NCBI RefSeq assembly: GCF_014268505.2
Contig: NZ_JABWQP020000009.1
Location: 62,001-126,000 of the forward strand
Reading direction: 5' to 3'
Origin: Pseudomonas khorasanensis
GTDB lineage: Bacteria; Pseudomonadota; Gammaproteobacteria; Pseudomonadales; Pseudomonadaceae
Length of the DNA: 64,000 nucleotides
The translations under genes were made by a program, and so were the position numbers. This document shows, piece after piece, positions 50,305 to 58,614 of this stretch (positions are counted from its first letter, which is position 1; each line of letters begins with the position of its first letter). Below the pieces are notes generated by a model. That model saw only the letters and a program-made list of their open reading frames with translations. It was not told where the DNA came from and ran no database searches.

Positions 50305-50443
50305 GGGAAGCTCAGTCGTCAGCAGGATTATTGCACCTGCGGTAACGCTCTCTTGATTGATCCAGGTTTGTACCCCGCCCGCCGCAAGGCATAAGCTTCG
50401 CCCCCTACGACTTTAGTATCCTCCGCCGTTTTCAGGAAAGCCC

Positions 50444-51418
50444 ATGTCCAGTCAGTTCCCCGAAGCACGTCCCCGCCGTCTGCGCCGCAATGCGAGCCTG
50501 CGCAGTCTGTTCCAGGAAACCGAATTCAGCCTGAGCGATCTGGTGCTGCCGATTTTCGTCGAGGAAGAAATCGACGACTTCGTGCCCATCACCAGCATGC
50601 CCGGCGTGCAGCGTATTCCCGAGCGCAAACTGGCCAGTGAAATCGAGCGCTATGCCCGCGCCGGCATCAAATCGGTGATGACCTTTGGCGTGTCCCATCA
50701 CCTGGACGCCAACGGCAGCGATACCTGGCGTGAAGACGGCCTGGTCTCGCGCATGTCGCGCATCGCCAAGGACGCTGTGCCGGAAATGATCGTGATGTCC
50801 GACACCTGCTTCTGCGAATACACCGATCACGGCCACTGCGGCGTGATGCACAACCACGAAGTCGACAACGACCAGACCCTGATCAACCTCGGCAAGCAAG
50901 CCGTGGCCGCGGCTCGGGCCGGCGCTGATGTGATTGCACCGTCGGCGGCGATGGACGGCCAGGTTCGGGCGATTCGCCAGGCGCTGGATGCGGCCGGGTT
51001 CACCCAGATTCCGATCATGGCCTACTCGACGAAGTTTGCCTCGGCGCTGTATGGCCCGTTCCGCGAGGCCGGTGGCAGCGCGCTCAAGGGCGACCGCAAA
51101 AGCTATCAGATGAACCCGATGAACCGCCGCGAAGCCCTGCGTGAATCCTTGCTGGATGAGCAGGAAGGCGCCGATGCGCTGATGGTCAAACCGGCCGGTG
51201 CGTACCTCGACATCATTCGCGACATTCGTCAGGCCTCGAACCTGCCGCTGGCGGCGTATCAGGTCAGCGGCGAGTACGCGATGATCAAGTTCGGCGCCCA
51301 GGCCGGCGCGATCGATGAAGATCGGGTGGTGCGTGAAAGCCTCGGCGCGATCAAGCGTGCGGGTGCGGACCTGATCTTCACTTACTTTGCGATGGACCTG
51401 GCGCTCGCCGGGATCTAA
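50444..51418 (+). CDS. hemB: Delta-aminolevulinate dehydratase (porphobilinogen synthase), zinc-type
   Basis: Condenses two 5-aminolevulinates to porphobilinogen in tetrapyrrole synthesis. The 324-residue TIM-barrel protein has the Schiff-base lysines in MAYSTKFAS and LMVKPAGAYLD. The metal loop reads SDTCFCEYTDHGHCGV, with Cys122, Cys124 and Cys132: the three-cysteine zinc site, not the aspartate-rich magnesium site known for P. aeruginosa HemB. RYxR-type N-terminus PRRLRRNASLR is present. It may be the second, zinc-dependent HemB of the genome. Confidence 0.95.
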   Translation: MSSQFPEARPRRLRRNASLRSLFQETEFSLSDLVLPIFVEEEIDDFVPITSMPGVQRIPERKLASEIERYARAGIKSVMTFGVSHHLDANGSDTWREDGLVSRMSRIAKDAVPEMIVMSDTCFCEYTDHGHCGVMHNHEVDNDQTLINLGKQAVAAARAGADVIAPSAAMDGQVRAIRQALDAAGFTQIPIMAYSTKFASALYGPFREAGGSALKGDRKSYQMNPMNRREALRESLLDEQEGADALMVKPAGAYLDIIRDIRQASNLPLAAYQVSGEYAMIKFGAQAGAIDEDRVVRESLGAIKRAGADLIFTYFAMDLALAGI

Positions 51419-51433
51419 GCAACGCTTGTCCCC

Positions 51434-51458
51434 TGTGGGAGCGAGCTTGCTCGCGAAG
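51434..51458. repeat. Single REP unit
   Basis: TGTGGGAGCGAGCTTGCTCG lies just after hemB; unpaired, with the T-variant core. Confidence 0.75.
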
Positions 51459-51486
51459 AGGCCGGGTCAAGCACCGCAAAAAAACC

Positions 51487-51525
51487 AAAAGGCCCCGCAA
51501 CCATGAAGCTGCGGGGCCTTTTTTA
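51487..51525. terminator. Bidirectional terminator between hemB and the TonB receptor gene
   Basis: AAAAGGCCCCGCA and TGCGGGGCCTTTT form a 13-pair stem with a 10-base loop, A-run before and T-run after, serving both convergent genes. Confidence 0.92.
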
Positions 51526-51539
51526 CAGCGCGATGATGC

Positions 51540-53744
51540 TTAGAAATCGATCGTTCCGGACAACTTCGCCACGCGCGGTTCACCTTGCGTCAGGTACCCG
51601 CCCTGAGCCGATTCCCAGTACTTCTTGTTCGCCACGTTTTCAACGCCCAGGCGCACCGTTACGTCTTTCTGCGACACCTTGAATGCATAACGCGCACCCG
51701 CGTCGAAACGGTTCCAGGTCGGCAGGCTGAGGTTGTTCGCCGCGTCGGCATACTGCCCGCCCGTGCGCAGCATCCGCGCATTCAGCGCTACGCCTTGCAG
51801 GCCGGGCACGTCCCAGTCCACGCCAGCGTTGAACTGGAAGGTCGGCACGCCAATGGCGCGATTGCCGTCGTTGGCGCCGTTGAGGGTGTTTTTCAGTTCG
51901 GTGTCCATCAGGGTCAGGCCGCTGATCAGGCGCAGGCCGTCGATCGGCTCGCCAAACACGTTCATTTCCACGCCTTTATTGATCTGCTCGCCCTCACGCA
52001 CGTAGGTGCAGGTGGTGGCGCTGTTGATTTCGCAGTAGCCGTCGCTGGGTTGCTCGATGCGATAAACACCGAGGCTCGCGCCGTAGGTGCCCATGTCGAC
52101 TTTCACGCCGAGTTCGGTCTGTTTGGAGCGGGCCGGCGAGTAGACTTCGTTGCCGTTGGTCACGCGAAAACCGCCGGAGCTGGTCGGTGAAGTCGGACCT
52201 TGCGCCAGGCCTTCGATGTGGTTGGCATAGAACGACACATGCTCCCAGGGCTTGAACACGATGCCATACACCGGCGTGGTGATCGATTCGTCGTAGCTCG
52301 ACTTCCGATCGCCGCTGCCCCAGCTGGCGTAGTTGTAGCCTTGTACGACCAATTGCTGACGGCGCAGGCCGGCGGTCACCAGCAGGCGATCGTCGAAGAA
52401 ACCGAGGGTGTCGGAAATCGCCAGGCTGCGGTTGAAGGTTTTGCCGACGATGCCCGGATCGTTGAGGTCGCCACCAGCGAAGTTGCCGACCGGCGCCGGC
52501 GTAGTGACCGGGTGATTGATGTTGTTGGCGTAACGAGTCAGGTCGAAATCGTAGGCACTGCGCTGTTCGGCCCAAATCCCGGTGAGGCCGACATTCAGCT
52601 TGTGGCTCACCGGACCGGTAATGAACTTGCCATTGAGGCCGGCCATGACGCTGGTGTTGTCTTCGTCATGGGGAACGAACGAGCCGGTGGTAAACGACGC
52701 ACCGCTGTTGCCGACCAGCGTGGTCGAGTTATAGCGCCCGACTTCACGGGTGTGCTTGGCACCGCCAGCCGCGTAGGCCGTCCAGTTGTCGCTCAGATCG
52801 TACTCGGCGCGCAGCATGCCGAAGGTGTCTTCGATGTCGGTGTAACCCCACTTCGGCGCGTAGTTGGTGTCGGCCGATGGCGCGTCCGGAATATGCGTGG
52901 CGGTGCCGAGGTTGACCGAGCTGCGGCCGCCGTTGACGCGTTCTTTCTGGTAGGCGAAGTCACCGGAAATTCGCAGCGCGTCGCCACGGTAGTCCAGGCC
53001 GATCGCGAACAGTTTCGAGCGCTGGTTCTCGTGATCGATGCCGGTGTCGCCTTCACGTTGCGACAGGTTGATCCGCGCGCCGAAGCGGTTGTCTTCACCG
53101 AAACGCTGGCCGATGTCGAAGTGCTGACCGACGCGGCCCTCACTGTTGATGTCTGTGGTGAAGCGGCGCAGCGGCACATCGCCGGCGCGCTTGGGCTGCA
53201 GGTTGACGCCGCCGCCGATGCCGGAACCGGTTGGCGTCACGCCGTTGATAAAGGCGTTCGGGCCCTTGAACACTTCCACGCGCTCAAGCGCATCGGTGGA
53301 AATGATCTGCCGTGGCAGCACGCCGTACAGGCCGTTATAGGAAATGTCATCGCCGTTCAACGGCAGACCGCGAATCATGAAGACCTGCGCCTGGTTGGAG
53401 AAGCCTGACGCCTGACGCACCGAAGCGTCGTTGAGCAGCACATCGGCGACATTTTCGGCCTGCTGATCCTGAATCAGCTGCTCGGTGTAGGACGCGGCGC
53501 TGAACGGTACGTCCATCATGTCCTGATTGCCCAGTACGCCCAATTGGCCGCCGCGTGCAACCTGACCGCCGGCATAAACCGGGGGCAGGGCGTTCGGTGC
53601 CGGCGCCTGGGCGTTGATGTTGACGTCGTCGAGTACCAACTCTTTGCCGTTTTCTTCAGCAGCGTGAGCGGTGACGGTCAGGGAGCACAGCAGGGCAAGC
53701 AAAGTCGGGCGAAAAGGGGCGCCGAGTCGAGCTGAAGCGGGCAT
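51540..53744 (-). CDS. TonB-dependent siderophore receptor (no STN domain)
   Basis: The 734-residue outer-membrane receptor starts at ATG 53744 with a signal peptide ending AHA. There is no N-terminal signalling domain. The plug begins near VPFSAASYTEQLIQDQQAEN, with FMIRGLPLNGDDISYNGLYG and RVEVFKGPNAFINGV, and the barrel ends in Phe (KLSGTIDF). The plug pattern is that of hydroxamate/ferrichrome-type receptors (FcuA/FhuE-like), but the siderophore cannot be assigned. No sigma or anti-sigma genes are adjacent, so no surface signalling is expected. Confidence 0.9.
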   Translation of the reverse strand: MPASARLGAPFRPTLLALLCSLTVTAHAAEENGKELVLDDVNINAQAPAPNALPPVYAGGQVARGGQLGVLGNQDMMDVPFSAASYTEQLIQDQQAENVADVLLNDASVRQASGFSNQAQVFMIRGLPLNGDDISYNGLYGVLPRQIISTDALERVEVFKGPNAFINGVTPTGSGIGGGVNLQPKRAGDVPLRRFTTDINSEGRVGQHFDIGQRFGEDNRFGARINLSQREGDTGIDHENQRSKLFAIGLDYRGDALRISGDFAYQKERVNGGRSSVNLGTATHIPDAPSADTNYAPKWGYTDIEDTFGMLRAEYDLSDNWTAYAAGGAKHTREVGRYNSTTLVGNSGASFTTGSFVPHDEDNTSVMAGLNGKFITGPVSHKLNVGLTGIWAEQRSAYDFDLTRYANNINHPVTTPAPVGNFAGGDLNDPGIVGKTFNRSLAISDTLGFFDDRLLVTAGLRRQQLVVQGYNYASWGSGDRKSSYDESITTPVYGIVFKPWEHVSFYANHIEGLAQGPTSPTSSGGFRVTNGNEVYSPARSKQTELGVKVDMGTYGASLGVYRIEQPSDGYCEINSATTCTYVREGEQINKGVEMNVFGEPIDGLRLISGLTLMDTELKNTLNGANDGNRAIGVPTFQFNAGVDWDVPGLQGVALNARMLRTGGQYADAANNLSLPTWNRFDAGARYAFKVSQKDVTVRLGVENVANKKYWESAQGGYLTQGEPRVAKLSGTIDF

Positions 53745-53937
53745 GTCGGTTACCTGGAGGCGAGCGGCCAATGAAAAAATAAAGAACGGCGCGCAACTCC
53801 TTGCGCCAATGCGACTCCAGGCGCGAATGATAGGTTTTCGCAGTAACGCTTTGCAATCGGTTTGTCATTTCCGGATCCACGCCGTTGCAGGCGCTACCGA
53901 AGGCTGTGAACGTTTGATTTTTTCTTTAAAAACAAGA

Positions 53938-53972
53938 TCAAAAGATCGCAGCCTGCGGCAGCTCCGACAGGG
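53938..53972. repeat. Single repeat of the AAAGATCGCAGCCTGCGGCAG type
   Basis: AAAAGATCGCAGCCTGCGGC followed by AGCTCCGACAGGG is the short palindromic repeat family often found in P. fluorescens intergenic regions. One unit only, upstream of the DUF1615 gene. Confidence 0.7.
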
Positions 53973-54015
53973 ATTGTGTAAGGTGGCCTCGGGTTCACGG
54001 ATTGGAAAAAAGTGC

Positions 54016-55107
54016 ATGCACACCTCAAGATTACTCATCGCCCTGGGCGCAATGCTGGTACTTGCCGGCTGCGCCAGCCAGCGCAGCAACGAGCCGGCAC
54101 CGCGCCCGCCGGCTGAAGTGAAGGCTGAAATCGTTCGCCTGCTGCCAGCAAAAACGCCTGATCGGCAAGGCTGGGCCACGGATATCTATGCCGCGTTCGC
54201 CGCGCAGGGCATCAACACGACCACGCAAAACTTGTGCTCGGTGTTGGCTGTTGCAGAGCAGGAGTCGACCTTTCAGGCTGACCCGACGGTACCCGGTCTG
54301 GGCAAAATCGCGCGCGACGAAATCAACCGTCGTGCCGCCAAGGTGCACATCCCCAACTTGTTGGTCAGCGGCGCGTTGCAGGTGCGCTCGCCCAACGGCA
54401 AGACCTACAGCGAACGCTTGAATTCGGCGCGCAGTGAAAAAGAGCTGAGCGCGATTTTCGACGATTTCATCGGCATGGTGCCGATGGGCCGCACGCTGTT
54501 CGGCGGCTTCAACCCGGTGCACACCGGCGGGCCGATGCAGGTCAGCATCGAGTTCGCCGAAGACCACGCCAGCGATTACCCTTACCCGGTGGACGGCACG
54601 ATTCGCCGCGAAGTCTTCAGCCGTCGCGGCGGCATGTACTTCGGCATCGCCCATTTGCTGGGCTACCCGGTGAATTATCGCGAGCCGCTGTATCGCTTCG
54701 CCGATTTCAATGCCGGTTGGTACGCCAGTCGCAATGCCGCATTCCAGAACGCGGTCAGCCGTGCTTCCGGCATACCGCTGACGCTGGACGGCGATCTGAT
54801 TCGCTACGATTCGATCATGCCCGGCAGCACTGAACTGGCGGTGCGCACCCTCGGCAAATCGCTGGGCATGCGCAACCCGACTATTCGCGACCAACTGGAG
54901 AAGGGCAAAACTCTGGCGTTCGAAGAGACCGAACTCTATCAACGGGTATTCGAATTGGCTGAGAAAGCCGAAGGCAAGTCACTGCCGCGCGCGGTGTTGC
55001 CGGGGATCGTGTTGCAAAGCCCGAAAATCACCCGAAAACTGACGACAGCCTGGTTCGCCAAACGTGTGGACGAGCGCTACAAGCGCTGCATGGCCAAGGC
55101 TGGATAA
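54016..55107 (+). CDS. DUF1615 (YaiW-like) lipoprotein
   Basis: The 363-residue product starts at ATG 54016 with a lipobox LAGC (MLVLAGCASQ). The mature protein has a lysozyme-like feel early on (CSVLAVAEQESTFQADPTVPG) and the DUF1615 core GFNPVHTGGPMQVSIEFAED, then YRFADFNAGWYASRNAAFQN. E. coli YaiW of this family is an outer-membrane surface lipoprotein linked to peptide uptake with SbmA; no sbmA lies here. It may be a peptidoglycan-associated enzyme; that is inference. Confidence 0.88.
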   Translation: MHTSRLLIALGAMLVLAGCASQRSNEPAPRPPAEVKAEIVRLLPAKTPDRQGWATDIYAAFAAQGINTTTQNLCSVLAVAEQESTFQADPTVPGLGKIARDEINRRAAKVHIPNLLVSGALQVRSPNGKTYSERLNSARSEKELSAIFDDFIGMVPMGRTLFGGFNPVHTGGPMQVSIEFAEDHASDYPYPVDGTIRREVFSRRGGMYFGIAHLLGYPVNYREPLYRFADFNAGWYASRNAAFQNAVSRASGIPLTLDGDLIRYDSIMPGSTELAVRTLGKSLGMRNPTIRDQLEKGKTLAFEETELYQRVFELAEKAEGKSLPRAVLPGIVLQSPKITRKLTTAWFAKRVDERYKRCMAKAG

Positions 55108-55120
55108 TTAAAAGGACATA

Positions 55121-55149
55121 AAAAACCCGGCTGAGGGAGCCGGGTTTCT
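55121..55149. terminator. Terminator between the DUF1615 gene and the repeat-protein gene
   Basis: AACCCGGCT-GAGGG-AGCCGGGTT with A-run before and TTT after, 14 bases past the DUF1615 stop; it can also serve the convergent gene. Confidence 0.88.
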
Positions 55150-55176
55150 CTGAGTTGTTGCACTTGCAGTCATGCA

Positions 55177-55656
55177 TCAGGCAACGCGACGTTCGATCAG
55201 ACGATCCGAACCACCTTCGGCAACGCGACGTTCGATCAGACGATCCGAACCACCTTCGGCAACGCGACGTTCGATCAGACGATCCGAACCACCTTCGGCA
55301 ACGCGGCGTTCGATCAGACGATCCGAGCCACCTTCGGCAACGCGGCGTTCGATCAGACGATCCGAGCCACCTTCGGCAACGCGGCGTTCGATCAGACGAT
55401 CCGAGCCACCTTCGGCCACGCGGCGTTCGATCAGACGATCCGAGCCACCTTCAGCAACGCGACGTTCGATCAGACGATCCGAACCACCTTCGGCGACGCG
55501 ACGTTCGATCAGACGATCCGAGCCACCTTCAGCCAGACGGCTTTCGATCAGTTTGTCCGAGCCGCCTTCGGCGATCAGAGTGTGCGCCGGGGTAGCGGCA
55601 AAAGCGTTTACTGCGAAAACCGAGAAGGCGATACCGAGAAGAGTCTGGCGTTTCAT
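55177..55656 (-). CDS. Secreted protein of ten tandem 13-residue repeats (EGGSDRLIERRVA)
   Basis: The 159-residue protein has a signal peptide (MKRQTLLGIAFSVFAVNAFA, cleavage after AFA), nine residues TPAHTLIA-like linker, then exactly ten 13-residue units. The first unit is EGGSDKLIESRLA; the other nine are EGGSDRLIERRVA without change. The protein ends on a repeat boundary. Each unit carries an Arg-Arg pair at the same spacing. Product and role are not known to me. The gene is monocistronic between two terminators. It could be a structural adhesive repeat protein, or a precursor cut at the dibasic sites. Confidence 0.85.
   Translation of the reverse strand: MKRQTLLGIAFSVFAVNAFAATPAHTLIAEGGSDKLIESRLAEGGSDRLIERRVAEGGSDRLIERRVAEGGSDRLIERRVAEGGSDRLIERRVAEGGSDRLIERRVAEGGSDRLIERRVAEGGSDRLIERRVAEGGSDRLIERRVAEGGSDRLIERRVA
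55180..55569. repeat. Tandem array of ten 39-base units
   Basis: Ten head-to-tail 39-base units lie inside the secreted repeat protein. Units fall into two sequence types (GCGACG...CCGAACC and GCGGCG...CCGAGCC) arranged in blocks of three, with only synonymous differences. This indicates recent unit duplication under protein-level constraint. Confidence 0.95.
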
Positions 55657-55775
55657 GATGGTGTGCTCCGGGGTGTTGTTGGTTGGTATGGAACCGATCT
55701 TACGCCCGGATTTTTTTATGAGAACTTCATTGCCGTGATGGTGAACATCGACGCCGATGATGGTTGGCCAATGGC

Positions 55776-55818
55776 AAAAGATCGCCCGAACGCGGCGCGA
55801 GCCTTCGGGCGATCTTTT
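55776..55818 (-). terminator. Terminator downstream of the anti-sigma gene
   Basis: A perfect 15-base inverted repeat (AAAAGATCGCCCGAA / TTCGGGCGATCTTTT) with a 13-base loop lies 20 bases past the anti-sigma stop. It reads as a rho-independent terminator on either strand. Confidence 0.85.
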
Positions 55819-55838
55819 GATCTTTTCAAAGGAAAACG

Positions 55839-56531
55839 TCAGAGCACCTTCACCGCACGGCCGATGGCCTGGATCGGCCCGGTCGGTTTGCCGATCGGCG
55901 AGCCATTGGCGCCTTCCAGCGTCAGTTCGAACAGCTGATTGGGTTGCAGCGGCGGCAGCTTGTCCAGCGGCACCGACAAGGCCTGGCCCGGCTTGACCAG
56001 CCCCAGCGAAACCGGCCCTTGCCAGCCGTCGGCCTTGGTCCAGAATTCCAGCGCCTTGTCGGCCGGCACCTCGACCACACCCAGCGGAATCAACTGGATC
56101 TCATGCGAATTGCTCGCCTGTATCACCCAGCCCGGCGCCTTGTCCTGCGGTGCGACCAGCACCACCAGATAACTCGGTTTCGGCGTGGTCTGGGTCATCA
56201 GGATTGTGCCCAGTATCAACGTCGCGGCCAGGCCGGCAGCACTCAAACCGCGCCAGAGCGGCAGCCGGTTCCACCATGAAGTCAGCGGCTCTTTGACCGC
56301 CAGTCGTTCGAGGCTGCGCTCGATGCGTGGCCATAGCTGCGCCGACGGTTGCTGTGACGCGGCCAGGTCTGTCAATTCCAGCAGACGCCGTTCCCAGGCA
56401 TCCACTGCAGCACGCAGCTCAGGGTCATGCGGCAAGCGGCGCTGCACCTCGATGCGCTGCTCGAAGGGCAGCGTGCCGAGCACATATTCGCCGGCCAGGT
56501 CATCCTGTTCCTGCGCTGATTCACTGGTCAT
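55839..56531 (-). CDS. RskA-type anti-sigma factor
   Basis: The 230-residue membrane protein starts at ATG 56531, overlapping the sigma gene stop (ATGA). The N-terminal zinc-less anti-sigma part (DDLAGEYVLGTLPFEQRIEV, then DPELRAAVDAWERRL) is followed by one membrane helix (GLSAAGLAATLILGTILM) and an extracytoplasmic RskA domain (SYLVVLVAPQDKAPGWVI to the end). It should hold the neighbouring ECF sigma factor inactive until proteolysis. Confidence 0.9.
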   Translation of the reverse strand: MTSESAQEQDDLAGEYVLGTLPFEQRIEVQRRLPHDPELRAAVDAWERRLLELTDLAASQQPSAQLWPRIERSLERLAVKEPLTSWWNRLPLWRGLSAAGLAATLILGTILMTQTTPKPSYLVVLVAPQDKAPGWVIQASNSHEIQLIPLGVVEVPADKALEFWTKADGWQGPVSLGLVKPGQALSVPLDKLPPLQPNQLFELTLEGANGSPIGKPTGPIQAIGRAVKVL

Positions 56532-57055
56532 CCCATGCACTCCCGCAAGGCGTTGAGGCTGCGCTTGATCCACGCTTTGACCGTGCCCAGCGGCGTGTCG
56601 AGGCGGGCGGAAATCTGCGCATGGCTGTAACCGTCGACATACGCGTGGAGGATGCAGGTGCGCCGCTGTGGTTCCAGCTGTTCCAGACAGCGATGGATGC
56701 GCGCGGAATGGGCATCGAAGGCCTCATCAGGCGCCGCAGCTTCATGTTCCTCGTTGAACGGCAACTCCCGACTCTGATTGCGCAGCACATTCAGGGCTAA
56801 ATGCCGGGTCACGGTGAACATCCAGCCCCGGGCCGAGCCGCGCGCCGGGTCGAACCCGGCGGCGCCCTTCCAGATCTTGATAAAGGCTTCATGGACAATG
56901 TCCTCCGCGAGCGCCGTGTCATGCACCAGGCGCTTGGCCACGCCGAGCAGGCGCGGGCCTTCCTGCACATACAAATCGCGCAGTGCTGCCTGCTCGCCCC
57001 GGGCACAGGCGGCGAGGCGGGCTTCGTAATCGAACGTGGGATCGGATAAAGGCAT
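56528..57055 (-). CDS. ECF sigma factor (RskA-partnered)
   Basis: The 175-residue sigma-70 family protein has region 2 (LRDLYVQEGPRLLGVAKRLV, DTALAEDIVHEAFIKIWKGA, RGWMFTVTRHLALNVLRN) and region 4 (LEPQRRTCILHAYVDGYSHA, ISARLDTPLGTVKAWIKRSL). The start is taken at ATG 57055; ATG 57064 is also in frame. It overlaps the anti-sigma gene by four bases, the common coupling of a sigma and its inhibitor. Targets unknown; the DUF3455 gene lies upstream on the same strand. Confidence 0.92.
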   Translation of the reverse strand: MPLSDPTFDYEARLAACARGEQAALRDLYVQEGPRLLGVAKRLVHDTALAEDIVHEAFIKIWKGAAGFDPARGSARGWMFTVTRHLALNVLRNQSRELPFNEEHEAAAPDEAFDAHSARIHRCLEQLEPQRRTCILHAYVDGYSHAQISARLDTPLGTVKAWIKRSLNALRECMG

Positions 57056-57105
57056 GCCGTGCAATCTAGCTCACATTCCACAAACATCCAGACGCATAGT
57101 TTCCC

Positions 57106-57194
57106 TGTGGGAGCGAGCCTGCTCGCGAAGGCGCATGGTCAGTCAACGCATTCCTGTCTGACTTGGCGAATTCGCGAGCAGGCTCGCTCCTACA
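57106..57194. repeat. REP doublet
   Basis: TGTGGGAGCGAGCCTGCTCG and the inverted GCGAGCAGGCTCGCTCCTAC lie between the sigma gene and the DUF3455 gene. Confidence 0.88.
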
Positions 57195-57218
57195 GGGGAT
57201 TTGAGCTGCGATCGAGAC

Positions 57219-57740
57219 TCAACTTGCCGCCCAGAAAATATAATCCGCCTGGTATTTCACCATTTCCTGCTTGCCCTTGTTCGCCGCCGTGCATTCGCTG
57301 GCCGGGGCCACGCCGCCCTTGAGCGCGACGCGCTGAATGTAGCTGACACCCGTCATCGCGCCTTTGCCCTCGGCAGGATTGGCTTTGACCAGTTGATAGG
57401 GCAGATTACCCGCGCTCGACGGTGCCACGGCCAATTGCGTGCCGGTGACTTTCGAACCGTCCTTGGCCTGCCAGGTGGCGGGCGGGCCGAAATAGGTGCC
57501 CACTTGCTTGCCGCTGCGATCATTGAGCACCGCTTTGGGGCCGACAAAAGTCCACTCGGTCTGCCCGGCGGCGTTGGGCTTGTCGCGGCATTCGTAGGTG
57601 ATCTCACCGACGCCTGTGGTTTCCAGCGCGATTTTGTGCCCGTCCGGCACCTTGATCGCGTCGGGATAACTGCTTTGGGCAAACGAGGTCGAGGTGAAGG
57701 CGAGCAAACCGGTGAGGCCAATCAGCTGGGTGATGTTCAT
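57219..57740 (-). CDS. DUF3455 family secreted protein
   Basis: The 173-residue protein has a signal peptide ending TSFA and the DUF3455 pattern: PDAIKVPDGHKIALETTGVG, YECRDK, WTFVGPKAVLNDRSGKQVGT, YFGPPATWQAKDGSKVTGTQ, GVSYIQRVA and a terminal ASECTAANKGKQ with Cys. It is predicted to be extracytoplasmic with one disulfide. Function unknown; it often accompanies ECF/RskA genes and may be part of their output or signal. Confidence 0.88.
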   Translation of the reverse strand: MNITQLIGLTGLLAFTSTSFAQSSYPDAIKVPDGHKIALETTGVGEITYECRDKPNAAGQTEWTFVGPKAVLNDRSGKQVGTYFGPPATWQAKDGSKVTGTQLAVAPSSAGNLPYQLVKANPAEGKGAMTGVSYIQRVALKGGVAPASECTAANKGKQEMVKYQADYIFWAAS

Positions 57741-57867
57741 CCGATGATTCTCCGAAAGGGTAGAGCGCTGACAGCACCAGAGTGGGCTGTTACTGGGACT
57801 ACCCGTGGCGGAGTGAATTGGATGCAGTGCCGGAAAAATAAATTCTCAGTCACCACGGATCAAACCT

Positions 57868-57896
57868 GTGGGAGCGAGCAGGCTCGCTCCGGCAAG
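57868..57896. repeat. Collapsed REP pair
   Basis: TGTGGGAGCGAGCAGGCTCGCTCC joins the left half of one REP directly to the right half of an inverted one, with the variable centre and inner arms missing. This looks like deletion inside a doublet. Confidence 0.75.
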
Positions 57897-57972
57897 GCTT
57901 TACGTCTGAGGCTTTTACACCCGGCCCTGAGCCATCTACCCTGTTGCAAAGGCCTAATCGGGGGGAACGGAC

Positions 57973-58602
57973 ATGTACCAGCTCTACGGGCACAAGAATT
58001 CTGGCGCAGCCGCCGTCGAAGCGGCGCTGGAGTTGTGTCAAATCGCCTACCGCTTCATCGACACCGAAGCCAGCGCGGAAGCTGCCGAGGCGCTGGCCAA
58101 GCTCAATCCGCTGAAACAGATCCCGACCTTGCAACTGCCCGATGGCGGCGCGATGACCGAAAGTGCGGCGATCCTGATTCATCTGGGTCTGACGTTCCCC
58201 AAGTCCGGTCTGCTGCCGACCGAGGCGGCAGATCGCGATCAGGCGATTCGCGGCCTGGCGTACATCGTCAGTAATTGCTACGCGGCGATCGGCATCATCG
58301 ATTATCCCGAGCGCTGGCTGATCACGCCTGACGAGAGCGCACGGCAGAACCTGATCGCCGGCACGCGCCAGCGACTGCATTTCAGCTGGGAGGTGTTTGC
58401 CGACCAGTTTTCCGGCGAGTTGTACCTGGATGACGAAACGCCTGGCGCACTGGACGTACTGGCGGCGGTGGTGAGCCGCTGGGCCGGCAGCCGCGAGCAC
58501 TTGCGCCAGACGCGCCCGGGTTTTTATGCGTGGCTGCAAAGGATTGACCGGCACCCGGTTTTGGCGCCGGTGTTTGAGCGGCATTGGCCGTCTCAAGGCT
58601 GA
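57973..58602 (+). CDS. Glutathione S-transferase family protein
   Basis: The 209-residue protein has a thioredoxin-like N-domain (MYQLYGHKNSGAAAVEAALE, LNPLKQIPTLQLPDGGAMTE, SAAILIHLGLTFP) and a helical C-domain. The glutathione-contact residues (IPTL, TESAAI) are present; the N-terminal catalytic residue could be Ser10. Substrate unknown. Upstream it has GGGGGAACGGAC before the ATG. Confidence 0.87.
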   Translation: MYQLYGHKNSGAAAVEAALELCQIAYRFIDTEASAEAAEALAKLNPLKQIPTLQLPDGGAMTESAAILIHLGLTFPKSGLLPTEAADRDQAIRGLAYIVSNCYAAIGIIDYPERWLITPDESARQNLIAGTRQRLHFSWEVFADQFSGELYLDDETPGALDVLAAVVSRWAGSREHLRQTRPGFYAWLQRIDRHPVLAPVFERHWPSQG

Positions 58603-58614
58603 CAAACTATCCCG

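Noticed and set aside
53745..53900. Search for a Fur box upstream of the second TonB-dependent receptor
   Set aside because: No stretch approaches the 19-base consensus; iron control is likely but not visible.
55180..55569. Regular 39-base repeats that at first sight resemble a CRISPR array
   Set aside because: The units are head-to-tail without unique spacers, keep one reading frame behind a signal peptide, and differ only synonymously; no cas genes are near.
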